A stretch of DNA of 64,000 bases from Pseudomonas arsenicoxydans (GCF_900103875.1 NZ_LT629705.1:1-64000); one strand, 5' to 3'. Counted from the first letter of the stretch, positions 25,084-34,979 are shown. Notes: generated by a model not told the origin, from the letters alone. A program made the numbers and translations.

Positions 25084-27183
25084 ATGCAAACTTTTTTTAT
25101 CGCGCCCACCGATTTTGGTGTGGGTCTGACCTCCATCAGCCTCGGGCTGGTGCGCACTCTTGAGCGCGCGGGCCTCAAGGTCGGCTTTTTCAAACCGATT
25201 GCCCAGCCCCATCCGGGCGACACCGGGCCTGAACGCTCCACCGAACTGGTGGCGCGCACTCACGGTTTGAAGCCGCCTCAACCGCTGGGCCTGGCCCACG
25301 TCGAGCGCATGCTGGGCGACGGTCAACTGGATGAGTTGCTCGAAGAAATCATCACCCTTTATCAGCAAGCGGCCATTGGCAAGGATGTGCTGGTCGTCGA
25401 AGGCATGGTGCCGACCCGCAGCGCCAGTTATGCCGCGCGGGTCAATCTGCACCTGGCCAAGAGTCTGGATGCGGATGTGATTCTGGTTTCCGCGCCGGAA
25501 AGCGAAGCCCTGACCGAACTCTCTGGCCGCGTGGAGTTGCAGGCGCAATTGTTTGGCGGGCCGAAAGACCCGAAAGTCCTTGGCGTGATCCTCAACAAGG
25601 TCAAGACCGACGAAAGCATGGAGGCCTTCGCCTCGCGCCTCAAAGAACACTCGCCGTTGCTGCGCAGCGGTGATTTCCGCCTGCTCGGCTGCATCCCGTT
25701 CCAGCCGGAACTGAACGCGCCGCGCACCCGCGACGTCGCCGACCTGATGGGCGCGCAGATCCTCAATGCCGGCGATTACGAAACCCGGCGCATGACCAAA
25801 ATCATTATCTGCGCGCGCACCATGCGCAACACCGTGGAGCTGCTCAAGCCCGGCGTGCTGGTGGTGACGCCTGGTGATCGTGACGACATCATCCTCGCGG
25901 TCAGCCTCGCGGCGATGAACGGCGTGCCTCTGGCCGGCCTGTTGCTGACCAGCGACACCCTGCCCGACCCGCGCATCATGGACTTGTGCCGTGGTGCATT
26001 GCAGGCTGGTCTGCCGGTGCTGTCGGTGAGCACGGGCTCCTACGACACCGCCAACCAGTTGAACGGCTTGAACAAGGAAATCCCGATCGACGACCGCGAG
26101 CGTGCGGAAATCATCACCGATTTCGTCGCCAGCCACCTCGACGCCAACTGGCTGCACCAGCGTTGCGGCACGCCACGGGAAATGCGCCTGTCGCCCGCAG
26201 TATTCCGTTATCAATTGATCCAGCGCGCTCAGGCCGCCAACAAACGCATCGTCCTGCCCGAAGGCAGCGAGCCGTTGACCGTGCAAGCAGCGGCGATCTG
26301 TCAGGCGCGCGGCATTGCCCGTTGTGTGTTGCTGGCCAAACCGGAAGACGTCGAGGCCGTGGCTCGCGCACAAGGCATCGAACTGCCGCCGGGACTTGAG
26401 ATTCTCGACCCGGACCTGATCCGCGAACGCTACGTCGAGCCGATGGTTGCGCTGCGCAAAAGCAAAAGCCTCAACGCGCCGATGGCCGAGCAGCAACTGG
26501 AAGACACCGTGGTGATCGGCACCATGATGCTGGCGCTGGATGAAGTCGATGGCCTGGTGTCCGGGGTCATTCACTCCACCGCCAACACCATCCGCCCGGC
26601 CCTGCAGCTGATTAAAACGGCGCCGGGCTGCACGCTGGTGTCCTCAGTATTCTTCATGCTGTTTCCCGAAGAAGTGCTGGTCTACGGCGACTGCGTGATG
26701 AACCCGCACCCGAGCGCCAGCGAACTGGCCGAGATTGCCTTGCAAAGCGCCGACTCGGCGGCCGCGTTCGGCATCACGCCGCGCGTGGCGATGATCAGCT
26801 ACTCCAGCGGTGAATCGGCCAGCGGTGAAGAAGTCGAGAAAGTTCGCGAAGCCACGCTGCTCGCCCACGAGCAACAAAACTCGCTGCTGATCGACGGCCC
26901 ATTGCAATACGACGCCGCCGCCAACGAAACCGTGGCCCGGCAATTGGCACCAAACAGTCAGGTCGCCGGTCGCGCTACGGTGTTCGTGTTCCCGGACCTG
27001 AACACCGGCAACACCACCCACAAAGCCGTGCAACGCAGCGCCGACTGCGTGAGCCTCGGGCCGATGCTGCAAGGCCTGCGCAAACCGGTGAACGATCTGC
27101 CGCGCGGCGCGCAAGTCGACGACATCGTCTACACCATCGCGTTGACCGCGATTCAAGCTGCCAACCGACCTTTGGATCTTTAA
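25084..27183 (+). CDS. pta: phosphate acetyltransferase
   Basis: A 699-residue long-form Pta, interconverting acetyl-CoA and acetyl phosphate. The N-terminal P-loop-like domain (residues 1 to about 200, FIAPTDFGVGLTSISLGLVR) and a DRTGG domain (about 220-330) precede the catalytic PTA domain from about residue 375 (RIVLPEGSEPLTVQAA; SGVIHSTANTIRPALQ; FPDLNTGNTTHKAVQRS). In many bacteria ackA is adjacent, but none lies on either side here. The acyltransferase begins immediately at 27184, probably as one transcript. Confidence 0.95.
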   Translation: MQTFFIAPTDFGVGLTSISLGLVRTLERAGLKVGFFKPIAQPHPGDTGPERSTELVARTHGLKPPQPLGLAHVERMLGDGQLDELLEEIITLYQQAAIGKDVLVVEGMVPTRSASYAARVNLHLAKSLDADVILVSAPESEALTELSGRVELQAQLFGGPKDPKVLGVILNKVKTDESMEAFASRLKEHSPLLRSGDFRLLGCIPFQPELNAPRTRDVADLMGAQILNAGDYETRRMTKIIICARTMRNTVELLKPGVLVVTPGDRDDIILAVSLAAMNGVPLAGLLLTSDTLPDPRIMDLCRGALQAGLPVLSVSTGSYDTANQLNGLNKEIPIDDRERAEIITDFVASHLDANWLHQRCGTPREMRLSPAVFRYQLIQRAQAANKRIVLPEGSEPLTVQAAAICQARGIARCVLLAKPEDVEAVARAQGIELPPGLEILDPDLIRERYVEPMVALRKSKSLNAPMAEQQLEDTVVIGTMMLALDEVDGLVSGVIHSTANTIRPALQLIKTAPGCTLVSSVFFMLFPEEVLVYGDCVMNPHPSASELAEIALQSADSAAAFGITPRVAMISYSSGESASGEEVEKVREATLLAHEQQNSLLIDGPLQYDAAANETVARQLAPNSQVAGRATVFVFPDLNTGNTTHKAVQRSADCVSLGPMLQGLRKPVNDLPRGAQVDDIVYTIALTAIQAANRPLDL

Positions 27184-28089
27184 ATGCTGGATTTTCTACC
27201 TGCACCCGTGCGCGGCGTGATTGCCTCGCTGCTGTTGGCTCTGAACACGATTCTGCTTTGCTCGTTTCTGTTCCTCGTGGCGATTTTCAAAGTGCTGCCG
27301 TTTGCCCTCACTCAGCGGTTCACCCGCTGGCTGATGAGCCATACCCATGAAGCCTGGATCAGCAACAACAAAGCCTGGATGGACCTGGTCGGCCACACCC
27401 GCTGGCACCTCAGCGGCCTGCAAGGCCTGGACTATCAGCACTCGTACCTGATCACCAGCAACCACCAGAGCTGGGTCGACATCATGGTCCTGCAATACGT
27501 GCTCAACCGGCGCATCCAGCCGCTGAAGTTCTTCCTCAAACAAGAGCTGATCTGGGTGCCGGTGATTGGCCTCGCCTGGTGGACTCTGGGCTTTCCGTTC
27601 ATGAAGCGCTACTCCAAGGCCTACCTGGAAAAGCACCCGGAGAAGAAAGGCAAAGACCTGGAAACCACCCGCAAGACCTGTGACAAGTTCCGCAGCAACC
27701 CGGTGGGGATTTTCAACTTCGTCGAGGGCACTCGATTCACCGAGGGCAAACATGCCCAGCAGAAGTCGCCGTTCAAGTACCTACTAAAACCCAAGGCCGG
27801 CGGCATTGCGTTTGTGCTGGATGCGATGGGCGAGCAACTGGAATCCATCGTCAACGTGACGATTCACTATCCGGGCGGGCGTCCGGGGTATTGGGATTTG
27901 CTCTGCGGCAACGTGAAAGATGTGGTGGTGCATTTTCAGGAATTGAAGATTCCGCCGCAGTTCATCGGCAAGAACTACGACCAGGATGGGGAGTATCGAT
28001 TGCAGTTTCAGGGCTGGATCAATCAGCTGTGGGATGACAAGGATGCGTTGCTCAAGCAGATGCACAGCGAGTACCCAGCCAAGGCTTGA
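27184..28089 (+). CDS. PlsC-type acyltransferase
   Basis: A 301-residue membrane-anchored acyltransferase of the PlsC/LPLAT family. An N-terminal hydrophobic segment (about 11-38) is followed by the catalytic NHQSWVD (His94, Asp99) and the substrate-binding FVEGTRFT near residue 180. The group resembles YihG-like acyltransferases that acylate lysophosphatidic acid. The ATG follows pta with no gap. REP units and a terminator follow it. Confidence 0.88.
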   Translation: MLDFLPAPVRGVIASLLLALNTILLCSFLFLVAIFKVLPFALTQRFTRWLMSHTHEAWISNNKAWMDLVGHTRWHLSGLQGLDYQHSYLITSNHQSWVDIMVLQYVLNRRIQPLKFFLKQELIWVPVIGLAWWTLGFPFMKRYSKAYLEKHPEKKGKDLETTRKTCDKFRSNPVGIFNFVEGTRFTEGKHAQQKSPFKYLLKPKAGGIAFVLDAMGEQLESIVNVTIHYPGGRPGYWDLLCGNVKDVVVHFQELKIPPQFIGKNYDQDGEYRLQFQGWINQLWDDKDALLKQMHSEYPAKA

Positions 28090-28103
28090 GGTGTCTGTAC
28101 TGC

Positions 28104-28203
28104 CGCTATCGCGGGCAAGCCCGCTCCCACCGGATTTATGTCAGTCACAGTTTTTGTGTACAAAACAGAACCACTGTGGGAGCGGGCTTGCCCGCGATGG
28201 CGT
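28104..28203. repeat. REP pair after acyltransferase gene
   Basis: Two inverted REP units of the GCGGGCAAGCCCGCTCCCAC family at about 28104-28130 and 28174-28203. Same family as 22263-22345. Confidence 0.85.
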
Positions 28204-28220
28204 CCGACCAGACACAAAAA

Positions 28221-28255
28221 AACCCGCCGATGATCACTCTTCGGCGGGTTTTTTA
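28221..28255. terminator. bidirectional terminator
   Basis: AACCCGCCGA (28221-28230) and TCGGCGGGTT (28241-28250), followed by T on the plus strand and preceded by seven A. It separates the convergent acyltransferase and cysNC genes. Confidence 0.85.
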
Positions 28256-28269
28256 TTAACGGCTAACGC

Positions 28270-30168
28270 TTAGATCGCGCCGCGTTTACGCAGCAGATCC
28301 AGCACTTGCTTGACGCTTTCTTCCACCGACAGCGACTGGGTGTCGACCACGAGGTCGGCGTCCAGCGGCACGTCGTACGGGAAGGAATCGCCCGGGATGT
28401 TATCCCCCGCTGCCGCGTAGAGACCTTGCGGGTCACGCTCGGCACAGACCGTTGGCGAGGCCTGGACGTAGACCGTCAGCAGACGCTCCTTGCCGATCAG
28501 CTCCCTGGCTTGCTCACGACCTTCGGCACTCGGTGCAACGAACGCTGCCAGCGTCAGCAGACCGGCTTCGTTGAACTGACGCGCAACGTGCGCCGCACGA
28601 CGCCAGTTCTCGGTACGACCGGAGCGATCCTGTGGCAGACCTTTGTTCAGGTCATGACGCAGGTTCTGGCCATCGAGTACGAACACTGCACGGCCCATGT
28701 CGAACAGCTTGCGTTCAACCGCGTAGGCCAGGGTGCTTTTGCCCGCGCCCGACAAGCCGCTGAACAAAACGGTGGCCGGTTGCTGGCCGAAGCGCTGGGC
28801 GCGTTCTTCGGTGGCGACGTGGGCCAGTTTGCCGTGGTGCGTGCTGCTGCCATGCGCCGACGGCTGGGCGATGATCATGCCGGCCGCGACGGTGCCATTG
28901 GTCAAGCGATCGATGACGATGAACGAACCGGTGGTGCGGTTGCTCGCGTAACCGTCCAGCGCGATGGCGGCGTCGAGGCTGACCTTGACCCGGCCGATCT
29001 CGTTCAGGTTCAGCGAACTGGCCGGACCTTCTTCCAACGTGTTCACGTCAACGCGGTTGACGATGCTGGTGATCGAACCCGGCACGTAGGACGTGGCGCG
29101 CTTGATGTCGTATTTCTTGCCCGGCAGCATCGGCTCTTCAGCCATCCACACCAGCATGGCGTCGAAAGCGTCAGTCACTTGCGGCAGGTTGTCGGCATGC
29201 ACCAGCAAGTCGCCGCGGGAGATGTCGATCTCGTCTTCCATGGTCAGCGTTACCGCTTGGCCAGGACCGGCGTGCTCCAGTTCACCTTCGAAGGTGACGA
29301 TGGATTTCACGCGGCTGCTCTTGCCCGATGGCAGCACAACGACTTCGTCGCCCTTGTGCACGATGCCGCTGGCCAGGGTGCCGGCGAAACCACGGAAGTT
29401 CAGGTTCGGACGGTTGACGTACTGCACCGGGAAACGCAGGTCGGTGTAGTTGCGGTCGTTGGCGATCTCGACGGTCTCGAGAATTTCCATCAGCGACTGG
29501 CCGGTGTACCACGGCGAGCGCTCGGATTTGTTCACCACGTTGTCGCCCTTGAGAGCGGACATCGGCACGAACGCCATGGTGGTCGGCTTGAAGGCGATGC
29601 CTTCGGCGAACTTCAGGTAATCGGCCTTGATCGACTCAAAGACGGTTTCGTCGAAGCCGTTGAGGTCCATCTTGTTGATGGCGACCACGATGTGCTTGAT
29701 GCCCAGCAACGAGGCAATGAAGCTGTGGCGACGGGTCTGGGTCTGCACGCCGTAACGGGCGTCGACCAGGATGATCGCCAGGTCACAGGTGGATGCACCG
29801 GTGGCCATGTTGCGGGTGTACTGCTCATGGCCAGGGGTGTCGGCGATGATGAATTTGCGCTTGGCGGTGGAGAAGTAGCGGTAAGCGACATCGATGGTGA
29901 TGCCCTGCTCACGCTCGGCTTGCAGGCCGTCGACCAGCAACGCCAGGTCGATGTCTTCGCCAGTGGTGCCGACTTTTTTCGAGTCGCGGGTAATGGCTTC
30001 CAGGTGATCTTCGTAGATCATCTTGGAGTCGTGCAGCAGGCGCCCGATCAGGGTGCTCTTGCCGTCGTCGACGTTGCCACAGGTCAGAAAGCGCAGCATT
30101 TCCTTGCGTTCGTGCTGGCCCAGGTAGGCGAGGATGTCCTCGCTGATCAAATCAGATACGTGACTCAT
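28270..30168 (-). CDS. cysNC: bifunctional sulfate adenylyltransferase subunit 1/APS kinase
   Basis: A 632-residue fusion. The CysN GTPase half has GNVDDGKST (residues 31-39), DTPGHEQY and NKMD, and drives ATP sulfurylase with CysD. The CysC half starts with P-loop GLSGAGKST at residue 471 and makes PAPS from APS, with [12 protein letters not shown] and [14 protein letters not shown]. Both halves look complete. ATG 30168 fits the family start. The partner cysD lies upstream on the same strand, but about 500 bases away because a small gene and repeats intervene, which is unusual for this operon. Confidence 0.96.
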   Translation of the reverse strand: MSHVSDLISEDILAYLGQHERKEMLRFLTCGNVDDGKSTLIGRLLHDSKMIYEDHLEAITRDSKKVGTTGEDIDLALLVDGLQAEREQGITIDVAYRYFSTAKRKFIIADTPGHEQYTRNMATGASTCDLAIILVDARYGVQTQTRRHSFIASLLGIKHIVVAINKMDLNGFDETVFESIKADYLKFAEGIAFKPTTMAFVPMSALKGDNVVNKSERSPWYTGQSLMEILETVEIANDRNYTDLRFPVQYVNRPNLNFRGFAGTLASGIVHKGDEVVVLPSGKSSRVKSIVTFEGELEHAGPGQAVTLTMEDEIDISRGDLLVHADNLPQVTDAFDAMLVWMAEEPMLPGKKYDIKRATSYVPGSITSIVNRVDVNTLEEGPASSLNLNEIGRVKVSLDAAIALDGYASNRTTGSFIVIDRLTNGTVAAGMIIAQPSAHGSSTHHGKLAHVATEERAQRFGQQPATVLFSGLSGAGKSTLAYAVERKLFDMGRAVFVLDGQNLRHDLNKGLPQDRSGRTENWRRAAHVARQFNEAGLLTLAAFVAPSAEGREQARELIGKERLLTVYVQASPTVCAERDPQGLYAAAGDNIPGDSFPYDVPLDADLVVDTQSLSVEESVKQVLDLLRKRGAI

Positions 30169-30177
30169 TGCATTCGA

Positions 30178-30209
30178 GCTCCAAGCTGTAAGCTTCAAGC
30201 GGCAAGCTT
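30178..30209. repeat. REP-like left half flanking the bundle gene
   Basis: AGCTCCAAGCTGTAAGCT with the following CAAGCGGCAAGCT matches the folX-side element (10660-10692) at about 28 of 32 positions. It lies just outside the 3' end of the small gene at 30222-30563. Confidence 0.7.
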
Positions 30210-30221
30210 GTCGGCGTACAG

Positions 30222-30563
30222 CTACTCAGAAATTTTGTTGATCAAGCCGCATAGCATTCTTGAAAGCTCGCGGGTTTCTTTAATCCAATCGTCAGCCAGA
30301 GGATCAGCAATGTAGGCAATATCACGGCCGATGAGGATCTGAGTGCGCAACTCACCACACGAAGCTTTTGCCACCCAAAGAAAATGTACTTTTTCCTTGG
30401 CACCACAACGCTCCATCCCTTCAGCAATATTGGAAGGCACCGATAGTGCGGAGCGGGTAATTTGATCCTTGAAGCCAAAATCCCCACATCTCGCAAACTC
30501 TCTGTAGATCCTTACCGCCAAACACTTACTTCTCTGCCAGACAATCAGCTTCTCGAAATCCAT
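30222..30563 (-). CDS. four-helix bundle protein (S23/23S rRNA IVP family)
   Basis: A 113-residue protein of the four-helix bundle family first seen in 23S rRNA intervening sequences and related to Avd. The start [20 protein letters not shown] and [24 protein letters not shown] are hallmarks. Function is unknown in most genomes; Avd helps a retroelement reverse transcriptase, but none is present here. The gene sits between cysNC and cysD on the same strand and is enclosed by two halves of a REP-like repeat, which suggests it arrived as an insertion. Its codons are more AT-rich than the neighbours. Confidence 0.87.
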   Translation of the reverse strand: MDFEKLIVWQRSKCLAVRIYREFARCGDFGFKDQITRSALSVPSNIAEGMERCGAKEKVHFLWVAKASCGELRTQILIGRDIAYIADPLADDWIKETRELSRMLCGLINKISE

Positions 30564-30636
30564 TGCGAGTCATCCGATAACGGCTCGCAGCAACCGGCCA
30601 CAAGCACCAAACTACGAAATTACGCATACCGCCCTT

Positions 30637-30670
30637 AACTTGCAGCTTGCCGCTTGTAACTCAAAGCTTA
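30637..30670. repeat. REP-like right half flanking the bundle gene
   Basis: ACTTGCAGCTTG and CTCAAAGCTT match the right half of the folX-side element. It extends into the cysD stop codon (30668-30670). Confidence 0.65.
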
Positions 30671-31585
30671 GAAATACCCCTGACGTTTCTTTTCTTCCAT
30701 CGAGCCTGCGCCATCGTGATCGATGACCCGGCCCTGGCGTTCGGAAGTTCGCGTCAGGAGCATTTCCTGAATGATGTCGGTCAGGCTGGTGGCCTCGGAC
30801 TCGACCGCACCGGTCAGCGGGTAGTCGCCGAGCGTACGGAAGCGGACCTTCTTCTTGACGATGCGCGCCTTGTCTTCATCGCTCAGGTGATTGAGCAGGC
30901 GTTCGTCGTCGATCATGATCCAGGTGCCATTCATCTCGATGACGTCGCGCTCGGCGGCGAAATACAGCGGCACGATCGGGATGCCTTCGAGGTAGATGTA
31001 CTGCCAGATGTCCAGTTCGGTCCAGTTCGACAACGGGAACACACGAATGGATTCGCCCTTGTTGACGTTGCCGTTGTAGACGTTCCACAGCTCCGGGCGC
31101 TGGTTTTTCGGGTCCCAGCGGTGCTTGGTGTCGCGGAAGGAATACACGCGCTCTTTGGCACGGGACTTCTCTTCGTCGCGACGGGCACCGCCGAAAGCGG
31201 CATCGAAACCATACTTGTCGAGGGCTTGTTTCAGGCCTTCGGTTTTCATGATGTCGGTGTGCTTGGCACTGCCGTGGGTCAGCGGGTTGATGCCCTGCGC
31301 GACGCCATCGGGGTTTACGTGCACGATCAGGTCCAGGCCGAGTTCTTCGACCATGCGGTCGCGGAACGCGTACATTTCCTTGAACTTCCACCGGGTGTCG
31401 ACGTGCATCACCGGGAACGGCAGTTTGCCCGGGAAAAATGCCTTGCGCGCAAGGTGCAGCATCACGGCGGAGTCTTTGCCGACGGAGTACAGCATCACCG
31501 GGTTATCGAACTCGGCGGCGACCTCGCGGATGATGTGGATGCTTTCGGCCTCCAGCTGTTTCAGATGCGTCAGTTTGTCGACCAT
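30668..31585 (-). CDS. cysD: sulfate adenylyltransferase subunit 2
   Basis: A 305-residue CysD, an ATP-pyrophosphatase-type enzyme that adenylates sulfate to APS with CysN. The pyrophosphatase loop is [17 protein letters not shown] (about 34-50), followed by [12 protein letters not shown] and [14 protein letters not shown]. The last residues ([11 protein letters not shown]) are typical. Its stop codon is embedded in the REP-like element. A perfect palindrome lies about 105 bases upstream of its start. Confidence 0.96.
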   Translation of the reverse strand: MVDKLTHLKQLEAESIHIIREVAAEFDNPVMLYSVGKDSAVMLHLARKAFFPGKLPFPVMHVDTRWKFKEMYAFRDRMVEELGLDLIVHVNPDGVAQGINPLTHGSAKHTDIMKTEGLKQALDKYGFDAAFGGARRDEEKSRAKERVYSFRDTKHRWDPKNQRPELWNVYNGNVNKGESIRVFPLSNWTELDIWQYIYLEGIPIVPLYFAAERDVIEMNGTWIMIDDERLLNHLSDEDKARIVKKKVRFRTLGDYPLTGAVESEATSLTDIIQEMLLTRTSERQGRVIDHDGAGSMEEKKRQGYF

Positions 31586-31688
31586 GGCTACTCACGAAAA
31601 CGATCTTATGGACGGCCAGCGGGCCGTGTTCGAGCGAAGAATCCTAGCACAGCGACCTCTTCTAATCAGGACGCCAACTAGATCGAAA

Positions 31689-31706
31689 GGGTATATGAAT
31701 ATACCC
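31689..31706. promoter_or_regulatory. perfect palindrome GGGTATAT-GA-ATATACCC
   Basis: An 18-base palindrome with a 2-base centre lies in the cysD/Nif3 intergenic region, 104 bases upstream of cysD. It could bind a dimeric regulator of sulfate assimilation. It does not match a CysB consensus that I can state. Confidence 0.45.
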
Positions 31707-31763
31707 CCTCGTTTGGGCCGCATGGACAGCGTGGGGCGGTGTTCACACGATATCGACTGTCCT

Positions 31764-32522
31764 TCAGATAGGATTCGGGCAATCGATGAAGATGTGCTCC
31801 AGCGCAAAGCGTCGCGCCAGGTATTCACCCAAGGCCTGAACGCCATAACGCTCGGTCGCATGGTGGCCGGCGGCGATGAAGCTGATGTCGTTTTCCCGGG
31901 CGCTGTGGAAAGTTTGCTCGGACGCTTCACCACTGAGGTACAGATCGACACCGGCCAAAACCGCCTGATCGATGTAACCCTGACCACCACCGGTGCACCA
32001 TCCCACCCGACGGATCATCTCGCTGCCTTCAATCAACAACGGCTCGCGACCCATGACTTCCTGCACACGGCGGGCGAAATCCCGGGGCGTCATCGGTTCG
32101 CTCAACGAGCCGACCAGGCCGACGACTTTGAGGTTGTCCGGATCCAGCGGACCTTCGACCGTGATGTCGAGCTGACGCGCGAGTTGCACGTTGTTGCCGA
32201 CGTCGGGGTGCAGATCCAGCGGCAAGTGATAGGACAACAAACTGATGTCGTGCTTGAGCAGGGTTTTCAACCGACGCTGCTTCATCCCGGTGATGCACGG
32301 GTTCTCGCCTTTCCAGAAATAGCCGTGATGCACCAACACCAGATCGGCGTGCGCATCGACGGCAGCATCCAGCAATGCCTGGCTGGCGGTGACGCCACTG
32401 ACAATGCGCATCACTTGCGGCCGGCCTTCGACCTGCAACCCGTTGGGGCAGTAATCGGCGATCCTGGCACTGTTAAGGTAACGGTCGGCTTCTTCGACCA
32501 GGGTGCTTAGAGCGACGGCCAT
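31764..32522 (-). CDS. Nif3-like dinuclear metal center protein
   Basis: A 252-residue protein of the Nif3/YbgI family, which forms hexamers with a two-metal site. Metal ligands are suggested by LVLVHHGYFWK, LLSYHLPLDLHPDVGNN and IAAGHHATERYG. In E. coli YbgI is implicated in nucleotide or folate-type metabolism but the reaction is not settled. It is divergent from algW, as in P. aeruginosa. Confidence 0.9.
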   Translation of the reverse strand: MAVALSTLVEEADRYLNSARIADYCPNGLQVEGRPQVMRIVSGVTASQALLDAAVDAHADLVLVHHGYFWKGENPCITGMKQRRLKTLLKHDISLLSYHLPLDLHPDVGNNVQLARQLDITVEGPLDPDNLKVVGLVGSLSEPMTPRDFARRVQEVMGREPLLIEGSEMIRRVGWCTGGGQGYIDQAVLAGVDLYLSGEASEQTFHSARENDISFIAAGHHATERYGVQALGEYLARRFALEHIFIDCPNPI

Positions 32523-32543
32523 AAAAGACTCCTAAATATCCCG

Positions 32544-32571
32544 TTCAGAGGCGCGCTGCGCCTCGTATAAT
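32544..32571 (+). promoter_or_regulatory. algW promoter with internal palindrome
   Basis: A TATAAT -10 (32566-32571) lies 16 bases after TTCAGA (32544-32549), a fair -35. Between them is a perfect GAGGCGC-GCT-GCGCCTC palindrome (32548-32564). A second hairpin (GGCGGT-ACCGCC, 32585-32601) follows in the leader. Confidence 0.6.
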
Positions 32572-32624
32572 GCGCAACATTATGGGCGGTCTCATACCGC
32601 CTGCAACCTCTCAGGACGTGCTTA

Positions 32625-33785
32625 ATGCTCAAGGCGCTGCGTTTTTCCGGCTGGCCGCTGTTGGCCGGCGTGCTTATCGCTCTGTTGATAATTCAGCGTT
32701 ACCCGCAGTGGGTCGGGCTTCCAAGCCTCGACGTCAACCTGCAGCAAGCCCCGCAAACCACTATGACGCAACAGGGGCCGGTGTCCTATGCCGATGCCGT
32801 GACCATCGCCGCGCCGTCGGTGGTCAACCTGTACACCACCAAAGTCATCAACAAACCCAACCATCCGCTGTTCGAGGATCCGCAGTTCCGTCGTTTCTTC
32901 GGTGACAATTCGCCCAAGCAGAAGCGCATGGAGTCGAGCCTCGGTTCAGGCGTGATCATGAGCCCGGAAGGTTACCTGCTGACCAACAACCACGTGACCA
33001 GCGGCGCCGACCAGATTGTGGTCGCGCTTAAGGATGGCCGTGAAACCCTGGCCCGAGTGATCGGCAGCGACCCGGAAACCGACCTCGCGGTCCTGAAAAT
33101 AGATTTGAAGAATCTGCCCTCGATCACCGTCGGCCGCTCCGACAACATCCGCATTGGCGATGTGGCGCTGGCCATCGGCAACCCGTTTGGCGTCGGCCAG
33201 ACCGTGACCATGGGCATCATCAGCGCCACCGGGCGTAATCAGTTGGGCCTGAACAACTACGAAGACTTCATCCAGACCGACGCAGCGATCAACCCCGGCA
33301 ACTCCGGTGGTGCGCTGGTCGATGCCAATGGCAACCTGACCGGTATCAACACCGCGATTTTTTCCAAGTCTGGCGGTTCCCAGGGCATCGGTTTTGCGAT
33401 CCCGGTCAAGCTGGCCATGGAAGTGATGAAGTCGATCATCGAGCACGGCCAGGTGATTCGCGGCTGGCTGGGCATCGAAGTGCAACCTTTGAGTCAGGAA
33501 CTGGCGGAGTCCTTTGGCCTGTCGGGACGCCCGGGCATCGTGGTGGCGGGGATTTTCCGTGACGGTCCGGCGCAGAAGGCCGGCCTGCAACTGGGTGACG
33601 TGATCCTCAGCATCGACGGCGAACCGGCCGGCGATGGCCGCCGTTCGATGAACCAGGTCGCGCGGATCAAGCCGACTGACAAGGTCACGATCCAGGTGAT
33701 GCGCAATGGCAAAGAGCTGAAGCTCACCGCAGAAATCGGTTTGCGTCCGCCACCGGCGCCGGTCAAAGAGAAAGAAGAAGAGTAA
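32625..33785 (+). CDS. algW: periplasmic serine protease AlgW (DegS-like)
   Basis: A 386-residue inner-membrane-anchored trypsin-like protease. The single N-terminal membrane segment spans about 9-25. The catalytic triad is His123, Asp153 and Ser227 (NPGNSGG), the positions known for P. aeruginosa AlgW. One PDZ domain follows (about 270-370), ending in a charged tail. AlgW cleaves the anti-sigma factor MucA after envelope stress and so controls AlgU. The position before the convergent his genes matches P. aeruginosa. Confidence 0.95.
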   Translation: MLKALRFSGWPLLAGVLIALLIIQRYPQWVGLPSLDVNLQQAPQTTMTQQGPVSYADAVTIAAPSVVNLYTTKVINKPNHPLFEDPQFRRFFGDNSPKQKRMESSLGSGVIMSPEGYLLTNNHVTSGADQIVVALKDGRETLARVIGSDPETDLAVLKIDLKNLPSITVGRSDNIRIGDVALAIGNPFGVGQTVTMGIISATGRNQLGLNNYEDFIQTDAAINPGNSGGALVDANGNLTGINTAIFSKSGGSQGIGFAIPVKLAMEVMKSIIEHGQVIRGWLGIEVQPLSQELAESFGLSGRPGIVVAGIFRDGPAQKAGLQLGDVILSIDGEPAGDGRRSMNQVARIKPTDKVTIQVMRNGKELKLTAEIGLRPPPAPVKEKEEE

Positions 33786-33799
33786 ACAACCACTGTGAT

Positions 33800-33905
33800 T
33801 GATCGTTCCCACGCTCTGCGTGGGAATGCCGCCATGGACGCTCTGCGTCCACTGTGACGCGGAGCGTCACGGGATACATTCCCACGCAGAGCGTGGGAAC
33901 GATCA
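33800..33905. repeat. composite REP with nested hairpins
   Basis: Outer inverted arms 33800-33828 and 33877-33905 (TGATCGTTCCCACGCTCTGC and inverse) match perfectly over 29 bases. Inside are a GGACGC-type hairpin (about 33836-33850) and GTGACGC-GGA-GCGTCAC (33854-33870). It lies between convergent algW and hisC and may terminate both. Confidence 0.85.
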
Positions 33906-33925
33906 GTCACAGGGTTAGTGGTGGT

Positions 33926-34978
33926 TTAGAGAGTGCCTAAGCCGTCGATCAGTGCCTGGTTCTGCTCAGGCGTGCCAATCGAAATCCGCAGGAACTGGGC
34001 AATTCGCTCCTGCTTGAAGTGCCGAACGATCACACCCTGCTCACGCAGCTTCGCTGCCACGCCTGCCGCGTCGTGCTTCGGATGACGCGCGAAGATGAAG
34101 TTCGCTGCCGACGGCAACACTTCAAAGCCCTTCCCTTCCAATTGCGCAACGACCCACTCGCGATTCTCGATGACCAACCGGCAGGTCTTGTCGAAATACT
34201 CGCGGTCGTCAAAAGCGGCGGCTGCACCGACATTCGCCAAGCGATCCAGCGGATAAGAGTTGAAGCTGTTCTTGATCCGCTCCAGCGCCTCGATCAGGTC
34301 CGGATGCCCCACCGCCAGGCCAACCCGCAGGCCGGCCAGTGAACGGGACTTGGACAAGGTCTGGGTCACCAACAGGTTCGGATAACGGTCCACCAGGCTG
34401 ATCGCCGTCTCGCCGCCGAAATCGATGTAAGCCTCATCCACCACCACGACTGAATCCGGGCTGGCCTTGAGGATTTGCTCGACCGCGTCCAGCGCCAGCA
34501 GGCAACCGGTTGGCGCATTCGGGTTGGGGAAAATGATCCCGCCGTTTGGCCTGGCATAGTCCGCCGGGTTGATCCGAAACTGCTCATCCAGTGGCACCGC
34601 GTCGAACTTGATGCCGTACAAGCCGCAGTAAACCGGGTAGAAGCTGTAGCTGATGTCCGGGAACAACAGCGGCTTCTCGTGCTGCAGCAAGCCGTGGAAA
34701 ACGTGCGCCAGGACTTCATCGGAACCGTTGCCGAGGAACACCTGATTGCTCTGCACGCCGTAATACCGGGCAACGGCTTGCTTGAGCACGTCGCTGTTCG
34801 GGTCCGGGTACAAACGCAGGTTGTCATTGAGTTCGGTCTGCATCGCCGCCAAGGCTTTGGGCGATGGGCCGTACGGGTTTTCGTTGGTGTTGAGCTTCAC
34901 CAGTTTCGTCAGCTTCGGCTGCTCGCCCGGCACGTAAGGCACCAGATCCTTGACGAACGGGCTCCAGAATTTACTCAT
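33926..34978 (-). CDS. hisC: histidinol-phosphate aminotransferase
   Basis: A 350-residue class I/II PLP aminotransferase for histidine synthesis. [12 protein letters not shown] at the start is a HisC mark. The cofactor Lys210 lies in [16 protein letters not shown], and PNPNAPTG and DEAYIDFGG are also present. ATG 34978 follows the hisD stop by one base, giving tight coupling. A longer in-frame start at 35002 lies inside hisD and is less likely. Confidence 0.95.
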   Translation of the reverse strand: MSKFWSPFVKDLVPYVPGEQPKLTKLVKLNTNENPYGPSPKALAAMQTELNDNLRLYPDPNSDVLKQAVARYYGVQSNQVFLGNGSDEVLAHVFHGLLQHEKPLLFPDISYSFYPVYCGLYGIKFDAVPLDEQFRINPADYARPNGGIIFPNPNAPTGCLLALDAVEQILKASPDSVVVVDEAYIDFGGETAISLVDRYPNLLVTQTLSKSRSLAGLRVGLAVGHPDLIEALERIKNSFNSYPLDRLANVGAAAAFDDREYFDKTCRLVIENREWVVAQLEGKGFEVLPSAANFIFARHPKHDAAGVAAKLREQGVIVRHFKQERIAQFLRISIGTPEQNQALIDGLGTL

Positions 34979-34979
34979 C

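Noticed and set aside
25084..27183. Pta as a fused or truncated enzyme
   Set aside because: The 699-residue length and three-domain order are normal for long-form Pta.
28306..30315. 669-codon open frame on the plus strand
   Set aside because: It is antisense to cysNC, which has complete GTPase and APS kinase motifs. Long antisense frames are expected in GC-rich codon use.
30222..30563. Diversity-generating retroelement suggested by the Avd-like bundle protein
   Set aside because: No reverse transcriptase and no template/variable repeat pair lies nearby.
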